Of a stretch of DNA of 64,000 nt, positions 25,296 through 35,612 are shown piece by piece (the stretch's first letter is position 1; the number at the start of each line of letters is the position of its first letter). The stretch spans positions 248,001 through 312,000 of the forward strand of contig NW_013547017.1 of assembly GCF_000711695.1 (NCBI RefSeq), given 5' to 3'. A model generated the notes under the pieces. It saw nothing but the letters and a program-made list of their open reading frames with translations. It was not told the DNA's origin and did no database searches. The translations under genes were made by a program, and so were the position numbers. The DNA comes from Tilletiaria anomala UBC 951 (lineage: Eukaryota > Basidiomycota > Exobasidiomycetes > Georgefischeriales > Tilletiariaceae).

Positions 25296-25403
25296 ATGGA
25301 CGCTTCTTTCGCTCGCCAGATAGTGCCCGAACGGATGAAGCACAAAGCGCACGAGAAACTACAGAAGGTCGCGCGTGAACAACTGTGGCAGACGCCCAGT
25401 TAG
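25296..25403 (+). CDS. Possible tiny ORF or first exon, unassigned
   Basis: An ATG 33 bases from the divergent OPT start opens a 35-codon basic reading frame (MDASFARQIVPERMKHKAHE then KLQKVAREQLWQ). The amphipathic basic composition is protein-like, and a further open segment lies at 25430-25756, but I found no plausible intron joining them. It could instead be part of the shared divergent promoter/5' UTR. Confidence 0.2.
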   Translation: MDASFARQIVPERMKHKAHEKLQKVAREQLWQTPS

Positions 25404-27858
25404 ATGTACAAGGTTTCTCCTACAACAGGAGACGGATCTTCTCTCTCTGGCTGCAAGCAGGTGAAGACGATCAATCTGCGCCGCCGGATGATGACTTGAA
25501 GCAGACTGGACATGGCAGACTGGCGCAGCAGTATGCCTGCGTGGATGCCCCCGCCGTCTTCGAAGGCGAGGTGTGCCGCGCAGTGCAGTGCAGTGCCCGA
25601 TACCCCTTTCCAACGCAGAAGAAGTGGCGGAACGTACCAACACTGCTACAGTGCTTGATCTCAATCAATAATCCACGTTTTTTGGGGATCGAGGAAACTC
25701 GAGAATGGACAGAACAGGATTTTTATCTTTTTCTGCGCCACATCCAGCAAGGGTGATGTAGGTTATGAAGCAGCACGCTACACACTTATGTAAGGCATAG
25801 GTGGTGCCTGGATGTGCCAGGCTCAGGGACAGGCACAGCTGACTGGGCCCACTACGGTTTCCTGGACTGGTCGTGCACTCATGCCTTGGTGACTGCAGGT
25901 TAGTGAGCGGAAATGCGCGTGAATCCGCTCGGCTACCTTCTCTCTCGACCGTTGCGAGAGAATATTTGATAGAACCCCGGAGATGGACGGCTCTTTGCGG
26001 AACGCATGCAGAAGTGCAGTGCTGCACATTTCCACATCTCGTCTCATCTGGACCGTGTCTAGATTCTCGCTAAGATGATGCGAGGTCCCGATGACTCTGC
26101 TGGAGTCGGTGAAAGTTGGCATGCACCGTGGAGAACTGGAGACAACCTTGCAATGGACGATGTTGCGATGATGCCAGAGTCTACCGACTGGTGATTGTGT
26201 GCAACAATGAACGTGTTACGCAAACGAACAGTCTTTGATGAGCTCAGGCGTGTCCTGACTCCATGGCGTGTCTAGACGAGCCGCGAAAGGATACTGGCTC
26301 AACGCGATCTTCATCAAGCAAGTACAATCGTGATACGAACTGCAACAGTCCTGCAATCTGCTGCGTGTGCTGCATGTGTGAGTCTCGGGTTGAGCGGACA
26401 GATCACTCGTTGTGATCACACCGAGAGGCCCAAAATGCCTCTTTTGCAGAGCTGCGTCGAAACATATCGAACCCGGTTGGACTTGAACCCAGTGGTGGCA
26501 TCGAGCCGTCAAACGTTCTGTCTGGCATGAAAGTCAGAAAGACTCTTCCTAAGTGTAGAGCCACGTTGGACACGTGTAAGCTCCCGTAACTTCACTGCAT
26601 CAGGAGCTCATCTTAACCAATGCCTGAATATTAGAGGTGATCAAGTGACCGCAATTCTCGCAGTTTTTTCATTCAATTCATACCCTTTGTGCTTGCCCTG
26701 CCATTGTTCGCTGCCCCACCTCGCGTCCCGCCTTGCCCACGTCACCCACTTTTGGCCGCGTCGGTTGCGGCAAGCGAGCAAGCTGGAAAGCCTTGGGATA
26801 ATAATAGTACAAATCGCGAAAGCCTTGCGTACCCACTCTGCAGCATGTGCATGCTCCTGCTCCACCCAGTTCCCAGGGCCCCCTTACCGGAGGATGCTGA
26901 GCAATTGATGATTGTGCCTCGTGATCAACGAGCTAGATCAAACGCCAAGGTGATCAAGGTACACTCACGAGGGGCACAGAGAGAAGGAAGGCCAGAAGAT
27001 CGACGGGACCACTCTCCACTTTGCTGATAGAAGTGCATAGCACCGCTACATGGCTTTGGCAAGCTGTGGCTCCGACAGTTTGAAAGGTCTTCCGACAAGC
27101 ATCCTTGCATTGAGGAGGAGAGTTCTCGAGTGGGAAGAAGGCCCCCGGCTGCGTGCAGAGAATACGGCAAGTTGCTTGGGCGCTTGGTTCTTGGCCATGT
27201 GACATGCCTTCCAAGGGCGTTCGCCACTGCCGCAGGAGTCCGATCACCAGGCGATGCATCGCTTTGGGCGGTACTGGCGCTGGGCAGATGTGTAGCATCT
27301 CGCAAGCATGAGGGGCTACGCATGAACGAGTTGCACAGTACGCGTTTCCCACGCATGTCTTGGCGCGAGGCTGGGAGGCGTCAGGACGTGGGAGATTGGG
27401 TAGGGGGGCATGTCAAGCACGACTCCTTTTGCTCTGCTAGCTTTTTGCCGGACAATCTCACGAGCTCATCGGCCTATGTAACCATGCTCATGTGGGAATT
27501 TCACGGGGCGAAGCCAAGGGAAGCGGATAGAAGGGTTCGGACAAAGTAGGGAGGGACTTAGGGCAGGACAAGGCGTTGAATCGAGCGTGACTGAAAATCA
27601 CGGGCAAAGGCCTGCGGGGCGATTGTACTCGACATGCTGGTATCTTCCAAAAATCTTACAAGAGTTTTGTGCAGACGAAGAACTGAAGCGCAAGGCAACG
27701 CTAGATTAGGTGTTACAATGACAGTACATAGATCTTGGATACGACAAGCGGGTAGAACTAAATTGAGTGGAATGAGGCCAGTATAATTGACTTGGGTTTG
27801 GAACTGATAGATACGTTGCACCGGGCATAGATAGTGATTTGCGGGAGACTGCTGGTAT
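25404..27858. other. 2.4-kb gene-poor stretch
   Basis: Many overlapping short frames on both strands, none with family motifs or convincing exons. The longest (25385-25756 and 27130-27549, plus strand) have compositions expected from chance GC-rich reading. Confidence 0.35.
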
Positions 27859-28076
27859 TTACCTGCTGCATCCGCCACCAGGGCAGCCACCGAGGGGCTT
27901 GGCGTTAGCTGGAAGGGGAAGAAGCGGTGCGAAGAGGAACGCATCAGCCGGCCTGCTGGCGTGCACCGTGGACTGCACCACGTCGAAGCCGTTTACTCAC
28001 ACCTGACCTCGACCGGCTGCGCAGAAACTGCAACAGCCATAAGGAAGGCGGCGACAACGGCGAAAGAGAACTTCAT
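27859..28076 (-). CDS. Tiny secreted Gly/Cys peptide (41 aa), two exons
   Basis: Exons (minus) 28076-28001 and 27908-27859. The intron has a consensus donor (GTGAGT), a pyrimidine-rich tract and CCTTCCAG acceptor. The first exon is a textbook signal peptide (MKFSFAVVAAFLMAVAVSA) plus QPVEVR. The second supplies SNAKPLGGCPGGGCSR and a stop. After signal removal the product would be about 22 residues with two cysteines three residues apart (CPGGGC), suited to a disulfide or metal site. A TATA box and a C/T-rich leader precede it, as in strongly expressed fungal secreted genes. I do not recognise the family; it might be a small effector, wall-associated or signalling peptide. Too short for statistics, so support rests on the signal peptide plus intron plus promoter coinciding. 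Confidence 0.6.
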
Positions 28077-28186
28077 GTTGAAGATGGATAGGAGATTGGG
28101 GATGAGTAGATTTGTGGGGAGATTGGCAGAAAGGTGGGATCTGTGCGGGATGTAAAAGATGTGTCCTTGAGATGGGGACACATGGG

Positions 28187-28192
28187 TTTATA
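28187..28192 (-). promoter_or_regulatory. TATA box of the small secreted peptide gene
   Basis: TATAAA on the minus strand, about 110 bases upstream of the ATG at 28076. It is followed by a C/T-rich leader with few G residues, a common fungal strong-promoter layout. Confidence 0.5.
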
Positions 28193-29659
28193 TGTGGGTG
28201 ACCTTGGGTGTATTGTTGCCGTCATCGGCGACGTATATATTTGGCTCACACTGCTGCTGTGCTCAACCATTTCGCAGTGACGAGTGGCTTGGCTGATGGC
28301 GAATACACCTTTGGTTGGACGTGCGGTTGCACTGAGCTCTCATCCAACAACATCCTTCAAGCCACTCAGACGGCCGCACCCTGCTGGGAGGTGCATCACG
28401 TTAGTCGACAGCCAGCACGGAAAAGCGTTCCGCAGACGAGGTAAAAATGGGTTCGTCAACAGTTGAAGGGCACTAGCCCACTTCCCAAGGCTCGATATGC
28501 ATACATATGTACGTGTATACATATTATCATTGATCAATCGATCACTTGTATGCAGGTACCGCAGGGGAGTACTCATGTGCCTGCCCTGGGAGAGGTCAGT
28601 AAGAGCACGACAAGAGTCTGTTGCCTATGTGGGAGTAGGACAGTGAAGGAGTGGCCTGCTGGCTTGGTATGGCTTGGGCTTTGTACATATGTCCGAACGC
28701 AAGAAGCAGGCCGATTTGGCAGTGCAAGGCTACGTGAAACCCGCCTGCAATGTCTCGGGTTCTGGATTAGCGCAGGCACAGGCCAGGGTACTGAGCACGT
28801 TGACAGGCCAGAGGGTGGCAGGGGCAGAGCACTAGGGTAGATAGGTTGACCCCCGCAGGCGACCTGCCCAGACTCAATACAGCAGCGATCTGGCACCGGC
28901 ATCACATTTGGAGACCAAGGTTGTCGCCCGCACTGGCAGACCAGCGACATTCCCGATTGCCAGTGTATGCAGTGGAGTCGTGTCCCCTTGACTTCATTCC
29001 TTTCGGAGATGAAAGGCGATTCCTCCGTAATGCATAGCTCATCGGGGAGCGGTGTAAGGGTCAAGAGTAGGCAAGTCTTTTGTAATAGTGTAGGTGGTGG
29101 CACCGCCTGGAACAACGCGTTGAAGGGATTAGGCGCGATACAGACCACGAATGTTTGCTCACACCCACACCAATCTCTGCCATAAGCCATCGTCCGCGGC
29201 TCCAATTTGACAGATCTTTGGCGTTTTTGCTGGCGCCTGTGATAGAGTTGGCCGGAGTTAGAAGAGTATCGACAATGGCTCCAGTATTCTGATTGTAAAC
29301 ATTTCAATAAGTTCAAGTGCGAAATGTAAACTTATCTGCCATCTATAAATGATAATCTATCTCGGCTTTCGAAGAGAAAGCTCCAGTCGCGACGCTCGTC
29401 CGGTGGCCGCAATGCACGAACCGCCCACTACCGCAATGAATCGACGACCCTTCGACGCTTAACTCTGTTGTCTGTTTGACATCTTGATGTCGCAGGGGAC
29501 AATGTTCTAACAAAGGAATTTCATGGCTTCCTGAGCCTGGCGCGGTGGAAGAACAAATCAATTGAAACTCGGAAGACTCCCTGCTTCACGCGCTTCTCTT
29601 CGGGGGCCTTGGATAGATATTGCATGATGATGTTGCCCCTTGAGAGGTTGCCACTGTCA

Positions 29660-29815
29660 TATTATTAGATTTTAATGCTTCATGTCATCGATACATTAAC
29701 GAATATTATGTAATATATTGTATCTATATTTTACTATATAATAAATAACATCTATATTTATATAATTATAATATATTGTACCTATTTGTTCACGTAAAAT
29801 AAATTGTATTTATAC
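29660..29815. other. AT-rich island with degenerate internal repeats
   Basis: About 155 bases of almost pure A/T in an otherwise GC-rich window. The element TAATATATTGTAYCTAT occurs twice (about 29711 and 29769) with related TATTTATA pieces. Candidates are a replication origin, a regional AT-rich structural element, a mitochondrial DNA insertion, or decayed repeat sequence. Confidence 0.7.
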
Positions 29816-30514
29816 CTGCATCTGCACTTATATCTGTATGAAGATGGCCAATGGTCTACGGCGAACGACAGACTTTTGATACAAAGTGTTCATGCTGGAA
29901 GATTGGATGAACAGAACGAAGGGTGAATGCGGCAAGGTGAAATTTGAATTTGCAAGAATTTTAAATGAGAATGAGAGTGTCTGGATTCTGAGCTAATGAG
30001 AGCGTTTCAACATCGTGTTCGCAACAAGTCGGAAGCTCTGAAATTCTTAACTTCTAAAATCCGGGGAGTCAGAAGCCCTTGGAAGCCTTAGTTGCTCTCG
30101 CCCTGGGTTTGTTGCGCGTCAGACACAGGCCATACACACTTTAACATAATGATACACCTAGCGTACTAACCTGTGCAAATTGAAATGGCACATGCGTATT
30201 GATCGATTGCAATGACACATGGACGAGGGCTTTCTACCAGTGCATTCCACAATGAACAGAAAAAGATTATGGTCCTCATCCAGCTTTTTTGCGTAAACTT
30301 TTGATACTTCGTAGCATTTATTACGCACATGTGCTCACGGGTTCCATGCCTGTTGCCTTTGTGGTCCTGTATATGCCGCCAGAGGACCTCGTATATATTA
30401 TATGACTGCGGACGTAGAAATAGCAGCTCCCAGGTACCAGCTCTATACTATCTGAGCGCTAAGCAGTGAACAGATCTGAAGCCCATGCGCTGAAGCGCTG
30501 TCGATTGGCGAAGC

Positions 30515-30600
30515 GGGCTAAGGCCGAGCCGCTATAGCATGTAGAGATTATTTCGGGCATTCCGTGACCTCTACATGTTATAGCGGCTCGGCCTTAGCCC
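30515..30600. repeat. 32-bp inverted repeat, 22-base spacer
   Basis: Left arm 30515-30546 (starting GGGCTAAGGCCGAGCC) and right arm 30569-30600 (ending GGCTCGGCCTTAGCCC) match at 31 of 32 positions. As RNA this would be a very stable hairpin. No ORF, tRNA-like loop or target-site duplication was evident. It could be a short MITE remnant, a hairpin RNA source or a DNA-structure element. Confidence 0.85.
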
Positions 30601-31172
30601 CTTGTGCCATGGTACTCATCATCTATGCTTAATGCTCAAACCTCAATATACCTAATATTCGATAGCCAGATGAAGACCTCCCTGCGAGCTTATCTGAATC
30701 ATACCCAAGGCTTCCAAGGTCGATTGTTCATGATTGATTATTGGTTGACAGACCAGGCCAGGCGCCTGTCGCTCACCCGCTCTACATATCCCAGGAGCTC
30801 GGTACTCGGTACCCGGGCCTCGTGCCTCGGGCATCACGCTGGATACAACAATCATCAAGGCTTGGAAGGGCTCGCAGGGCCTCGCTCGATGAATGCGTGT
30901 ATGCGAATCGGCATCCCATTTCAGAGTACAACCGTGAGTGTCATGGCTGGTTACCAAAGGAGGCGTTCGTAGCGTTTGGCCCAGAATAGGCTCCTTCATC
31001 AACCTAGCTATTTGAATGCGACGTTTCGGAATGATAGCGGTGCGTTGCTAGAAGGCATGGGCGCGCGCCGCATTCCACCAATGCGCCGGTGCTTGATGGG
31101 GGCAACGAGGTCAGGAGCCGTGAGCATACGTCGCAAGCGACAATGAACCTTTAATCAAAGCACCCTGCGTGT

Positions 31173-32977
31173 TCAATCCGCCAATTCTTCGTTGAACGTT
31201 CGGCCGATAAGCATCCTTCTGATCTCCTGCGTACCAGCGCCGACGGTATAGAGCCTTGCGTCTCGCAACATGCGCGCGACTGGGTACTCTGATAAAGAAA
31301 GCCGCAGGGGGATGCAACATTGTTGAACGGTGAGTCCGTTGAACGCTCGAATGTGCTGACAATGTTAGGCACTCACCATTTATATAACCATTACCTCCCA
31401 GACATTGCATTGCATCCATGGTCACCTCGACTGCACGGTCTGATGAGTAGAGAATGGCACCAGCGCAGTCCTGTCGAAACAATGAAAGGCGATCAGAATC
31501 TCTTCTTCATGGCTCACAGAACGCAAAAGGAAAAAAATGGAGAACATACCCTCCTGCTGATAGCGCCATTATCACACGCGCGGCCGACTGCGTAAACGTA
31601 GGAACGAGATGCGCCGAGCTTGGTGTACATATCTGCAACGACGCATTGTCAGCAGCCCGTCAGTGCACGCTGCATGGGACGGTACCCTCAAGCACGCTGT
31701 GACCTCACCCGCAATTTTCGCTTGCATCAGCTGGAACTCGCCGACGCGTTGCCCGAATTGCTTGCGCTGATGCACGTAATCAGTAGCATAATCAAATGCA
31801 GCTTGCATGAGCCTGAGAAATACGAAGCAAGGGCGCGAAGGCGTGAGTGGCTGGCGATGTCTCATGGTTGACTGAAATATGCGCACCCCAAAGGCCCACC
31901 CGAGAGGACCAGACGCTCGAGGTCGAGCCCAGACATGAGCACTGCGGCTCCTCGATCGACCTTTCCAAGCACGTTCTCCTCTGGTACCTCTACGTTCTCA
32001 AAGACCAGTTCGCAGGTATCGGAGCCTCGCATGCCGACCTTGTCCAATTTTTGATGGGTTGTAAAACCTGGAGAGTCGCGCTCAACAATGAATGCTGTAA
32101 TCCCCTTGGACCCTTTCTCTGGTGAAGTTTTCGCGTACTGCCGGGGAGTGAAGTGTCAGCATAACTGTTCCTTGGATGTCAAATATATCTTCGTCCAAAG
32201 GCGAGACTTACAATGACATACGTCGACGCGATCGGTCCGTTTGTGATCCTGACATCGTGAAATCATGCCGCACCTATCAGCATCATTCCTTGTTTCGCGC
32301 TGAGCATGTTTGACTAACCAGAATTTGCCACCGTTGAGGATGTAGCGGTCGCCCTTCTTGGCAGCGGTCGTCCTCATACTAACAACGTCGCTACCGCTCC
32401 CTGGCTCGCTCATTGCAAGAGCGCCAACCTTTTTTCCCGAGAGGAGATCTGGAAGATACTTTTCCTTTTGCTGTTTGGTGCCATGCCTGTTGATCTGGTT
32501 GACGCAAAGATTCGAATGCGCACCGTAAGAAAGAGCAACGGATCCTGAAGCGCGCGAAATTTCTGTAATAGCGACAAATACGGTCAGCTTCGACCATTGA
32601 TCAATCAGGTACGTGGCTCGTCGATATGATACACGCTACGCACCTTCCATCACAATCGTGTGATCCAAATAACCCTTGCCCAGACCGCCAAATTCTTCGG
32701 GCACGGTGATGCCAAGCAGACCCATTTCTCCAAATTTAGTCCAGAGGTCCATGGGGCTCTGGTTCTCACGGTCGATCTCTTGCGCTCTGGGCTCAATTTC
32801 TGCCTTTGAAAACTGAGCAACTGCATCGCGAAGTTCTGCCTGGTCTTGTGTCAGCCCCGCAACGTCGGCGTTGTAGAAGGTGAGCGTACGCGCTTGCTGA
32901 CAGTGAAAGAGCGAGCGGCTACAGCTGCGAGCAGAGGAAGTGCGCCTGACGGCGCCGGCAAACAACCTGCGCATCAT
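31173..32977 (-). CDS. ivd: Isovaleryl-CoA dehydrogenase, mitochondrial
   Basis: FAD enzyme of leucine breakdown: isovaleryl-CoA to 3-methylcrotonyl-CoA, passing electrons to ETF. Eight exons (minus): 32977-32644, 32562-32319, 32248-32212, 32137-31887, 31812-31709, 31632-31550, 31470-31377, 31288-31173; 420 aa, as expected. An Arg/Ser-rich mitochondrial presequence ([18 protein letters not shown]) leads into [12 protein letters not shown]. Acyl-CoA dehydrogenase signatures follow: [30 protein letters not shown]-type [17 protein letters not shown], then [18 protein letters not shown], which carries the catalytic Glu specific to IVD (as in human Glu254, established). The end [20 protein letters not shown] and [17 protein letters not shown] is typical. 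Exon 3 is only 37 nt. No other leucine-pathway gene (MCC, HMG-CoA lyase) is in the window. Confidence 0.96.
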
Positions 32978-33170
32978 TTTGGCTTTTCGATGTTGCAGAA
33001 GCAGACGACCGCTGAGATACTGGTTGACAAGAACAGCATGAACAAAAACAAGTGTATGCAGGGTACTAAGGACATTTGAGAGTTACTTGATGACGATCCA
33101 CCCCAATAGGGCGGGTTTATGAGCGAAACGGGCATTTCGGTAATTCGCGCTTTCCGGCGTTCCGGCGAGA

Positions 33171-33718
33171 TCAACGCCCAAACACTGACGAGATGCCGGA
33201 TCCACAAACCACAGTGCTGACTGCTGGCACTAGGGAGACCTGTCCATCACTGTAGGTGAGTCGATACGCTGCGGCGCTCTTGACCTTAGGCCCATCACAT
33301 CCGCATCGCAATGATCCTCCAAAGAGCGACAGTCTGAACTCGTACCCATTGTAGGCAGCAGTCACACAGTCAGATTCTACAATGTCTTTCTGCTTCCATT
33401 CCGGATGATGCAAACGAAGCTTTCGGGCTGTACATGTCGAAGTCTTTGCTGTCACACTAGAGTACAACTGGAAGGGTGCATCATGTGGCTCGCATTTGTG
33501 GTCGCGCGCATGCGGGGCCGCTTACATGGGCGCCAGGTGTGGGGAATGTAAAGTGTGAGGACCGTGCAGCCGAAGTCGTATGACCATTCACGCGTCGTCC
33601 TCGAGGCGGAGGTAACGTCGACCAGTCGCATATCGCTGACGCGTAACACGTGCTCGAGACGCAGGTATTTCTCTGCGCTCGAGCTTGCCCTGATCGGCGT
33701 GGGCATCCGCAAAGGCAT
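33171..33718 (-). CDS. Hypothetical protein, two exons, start uncertain
   Basis: Not recognised. Exon 1, whose start may be the ATG near 33718 (MPLRMPTPIRASSS) or lie further upstream, contains EKYLRLEHVLRVSDMRLVDV and WSYDFGCTVLTLYIPHTWRP. It ends at a GTAAGC donor near 33527. The exon after GACAG (about 33448) continues in frame with RKLRLHHPEWKQKDIVESDC, YNGYEFRLSLFGGSLRCGCD and a stop at 33171. Four or five Cys and beta-like hydrophobic spacing suggest a small folded domain. It sits between two minus-strand genes: the epimerase stop is only about 64 bases beyond 33782. It could alternatively be part of the 3' UTR of that gene. Start and first junction need transcript data. Confidence 0.35.
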
Positions 33719-33845
33719 CAATCTCTCCTGAACTGCAGGAAAAGGCTGAATCAAGGCTTAGCCCCCGATGTCGCATTGACATTGGCGGCTGGATGTGCCT
33801 GCGACCTCGCCTCGTGGCCCACGAGAATGTACGTTCGTGGTTGGT

Positions 33846-35017
33846 TCATGGGGTCACCCCGCGACCATGCTGAATCCCATGTTTTGCCGATTCAACCTCG
33901 CCTTGCGATGCAGTGCCCTGTCCTGAAGTTGCACTTTCTCGCTCCAACTTGATTCGCGCTTGCGCTTCATCTACTTTTGTTCGCAGATAGTGGATTACGT
34001 TTTGCGGGCTTTCAGCGTGGAATACTGCAGTGCCTGCCACGATAACGTTGGCACCTGAGAGAGACAGAGGCATGAAGGAGGATTAGCCACTGCGATGCGC
34101 ACAAAGGCTACACCAAGACCTACCTGCATCGGCACACGTGTCGATTGTCTTTGGCCCTACACCTCCATCAACCTCTATGTCTAGATCCGGAAAGCGCGCA
34201 CGCAGCTCTGTGACCTTCGGCATACATTCTGCGATGAATTTTTGCCCTCCCGCACCTGGTGCAGGTCGACGAAGTCAGTTCATGTTCGCAAGCAAGAGAG
34301 TAAGCAAGCAAGATCATTGCACATACCAGGCCATACTGTCATGACGAGAATCATGTCAAGCGCATTCCCGAGCTCGTTCGAAATTTCACTGGAAGGAGTG
34401 CCAGGATTGATTGCTACTGCAGCTCGCATGCCTGTCGCCTTGATTTGTCGGACCACATCCATCGGGTCATCTGTCGTGATTCCGCGAGAAGAATTTTGTC
34501 ACCACTTATCCGATCGAAGTCACAGTCTCTCCCAATCTCACCTGTTGCTTCAAGGTGGAATGTATATGACTTGCCCCCCGCTGCTGCGATGTCTTTCACC
34601 CACTACAAGGGTCCATCCGTTAGCCAAAGCCGTGGCGCGAGGTTCCAGCGACTTACCTTCGCAGGGTCAGAAACCATCATGTGGCAATCCATGAAGATAT
34701 TCGGCACTGCTTTCGATATCGATGATAGAATGGGTGCACCAAGCACAATATTCGGTACGAAATGCCTGAAATGATGCAAACAGATCAGTACAATGCCAAC
34801 GGGCCTGGGCTCGATAGATCACGCATGCCTACCCGTCCATCACATCTGCAAGCGATAGAGGTCAGTTAGTTCTATCGACTACAGTAACCGAACGTACGAC
34901 AATGGACATACCCATGTGCAACCAGTCAGCACCCATGTCCATCATTCGCTGGCATTCATGATTCAGGTTCCCCATGTCGGCCGCGAGGACGGATGGGGCG
35001 ATCTTTGATGACGGCAT
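33846..35017 (-). CDS. rpe1: Ribulose-phosphate 3-epimerase
   Basis: Interconverts D-ribulose 5-phosphate and D-xylulose 5-phosphate in the cytosolic pentose phosphate pathway. Seven exons (minus): 35017-34912, 34845-34833, 34765-34657, 34602-34542, 34470-34327, 34255-34124, 34054-33846; 257 aa. The TIM-barrel signatures are complete: [80 protein letters not shown] and [10 protein letters not shown]. Metal-binding His and the paired catalytic Asp (HMDVMDG, VDGGV) are present. Exon 2 is only 13 nt and encodes the active-site DVMDG. The C-terminus has about 30 extra residues beyond typical RPE ([17 protein letters not shown]). The ATG at 35017 is chosen because [10 protein letters not shown] matches the family start. 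Divergent from RBM39. Confidence 0.96.
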
Positions 35018-35612
35018 GCTGGCAGCTTTTCTGTGGAAGTTCAAGCTGCCTGGTTCGTGGAGTCTAGGGCACGAAGAAGAAGGGAAGGTGTCTCTTGCAC
35101 AAATGAGGGTGTAGTTGGGTGGAGTTGACAGCATTGAGAAAGCGACAGTAGAACTTATATCTACAATTACCTGCTCTAGCGAGAAGCGAGGCAACTTGTA
35201 ATTCAAATCACTGGGTGATAGGCCAAGCCGACGTCGAGGGCCACTGTATGCTTGTGCCGAGTTATTGTTCTATGATGAGCTATGTAAATCTGTGAATTGA
35301 CACACCCTGTTCCGCTCTGCCCGGCTGTGCACTGTGCTGTGTCTCATACGCCAATCAGGCTTCTGGGTGCGGACTTTTGCCAAAGCGCTCTTCGGCGGGG
35401 AGGGGGGGGTCTTCACGAGTGACGAGAGCACAACCTCTTCGTACTCTCCCAACTCCTTGTTTGCCACATGGTTCGGCTCTTGATTGTTCGCTCGTGTGTA
35501 TGGGACTATCCAACGTGCTCCAGTAGACAGCCCAGCCTGGCCGTGTATTCCTCAACAAAAGCACCGCGAAATCGCTTCGCCTATTACAAGGTACCCTGAA
35601 AGAGCAGGAAAG
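35018..35612. promoter_or_regulatory. Divergent promoter, RPE / RBM39
   Basis: 595 bases between two divergent start codons, with a G8-type run near 35400. No gene is supported; probably holds both promoters and leaders. Confidence 0.4.

Larger units (their letters stand above)
28193..31172. other. 3-kb gene-poor region with AT-rich island and inverted repeat
   Basis: No supportable gene. A 247-codon frame at 28573-29316 (minus) has no motif or membrane segment and is treated as chance. The region is notable for the AT-rich island (29660-29815) and the long inverted repeat (30515-30600), listed separately. Confidence 0.45.

Noticed and set aside
26450-26510. Possible tRNA (GGGTTCAAGTCC on minus strand)
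   Set aside because: T-stem does not pair well and no matching acceptor stem, D-arm or anticodon arm could be drawn.
27558-27944. 128-codon minus-strand frame overlapping the small peptide's second exon
   Set aside because: Different frame from the spliced peptide and without signal peptide or motifs.
28573-29316. 247-codon minus-strand open frame
   Set aside because: No motif, membrane segment or splice context; composition typical of a chance frame in GC-rich DNA, and it overlaps other chance frames.
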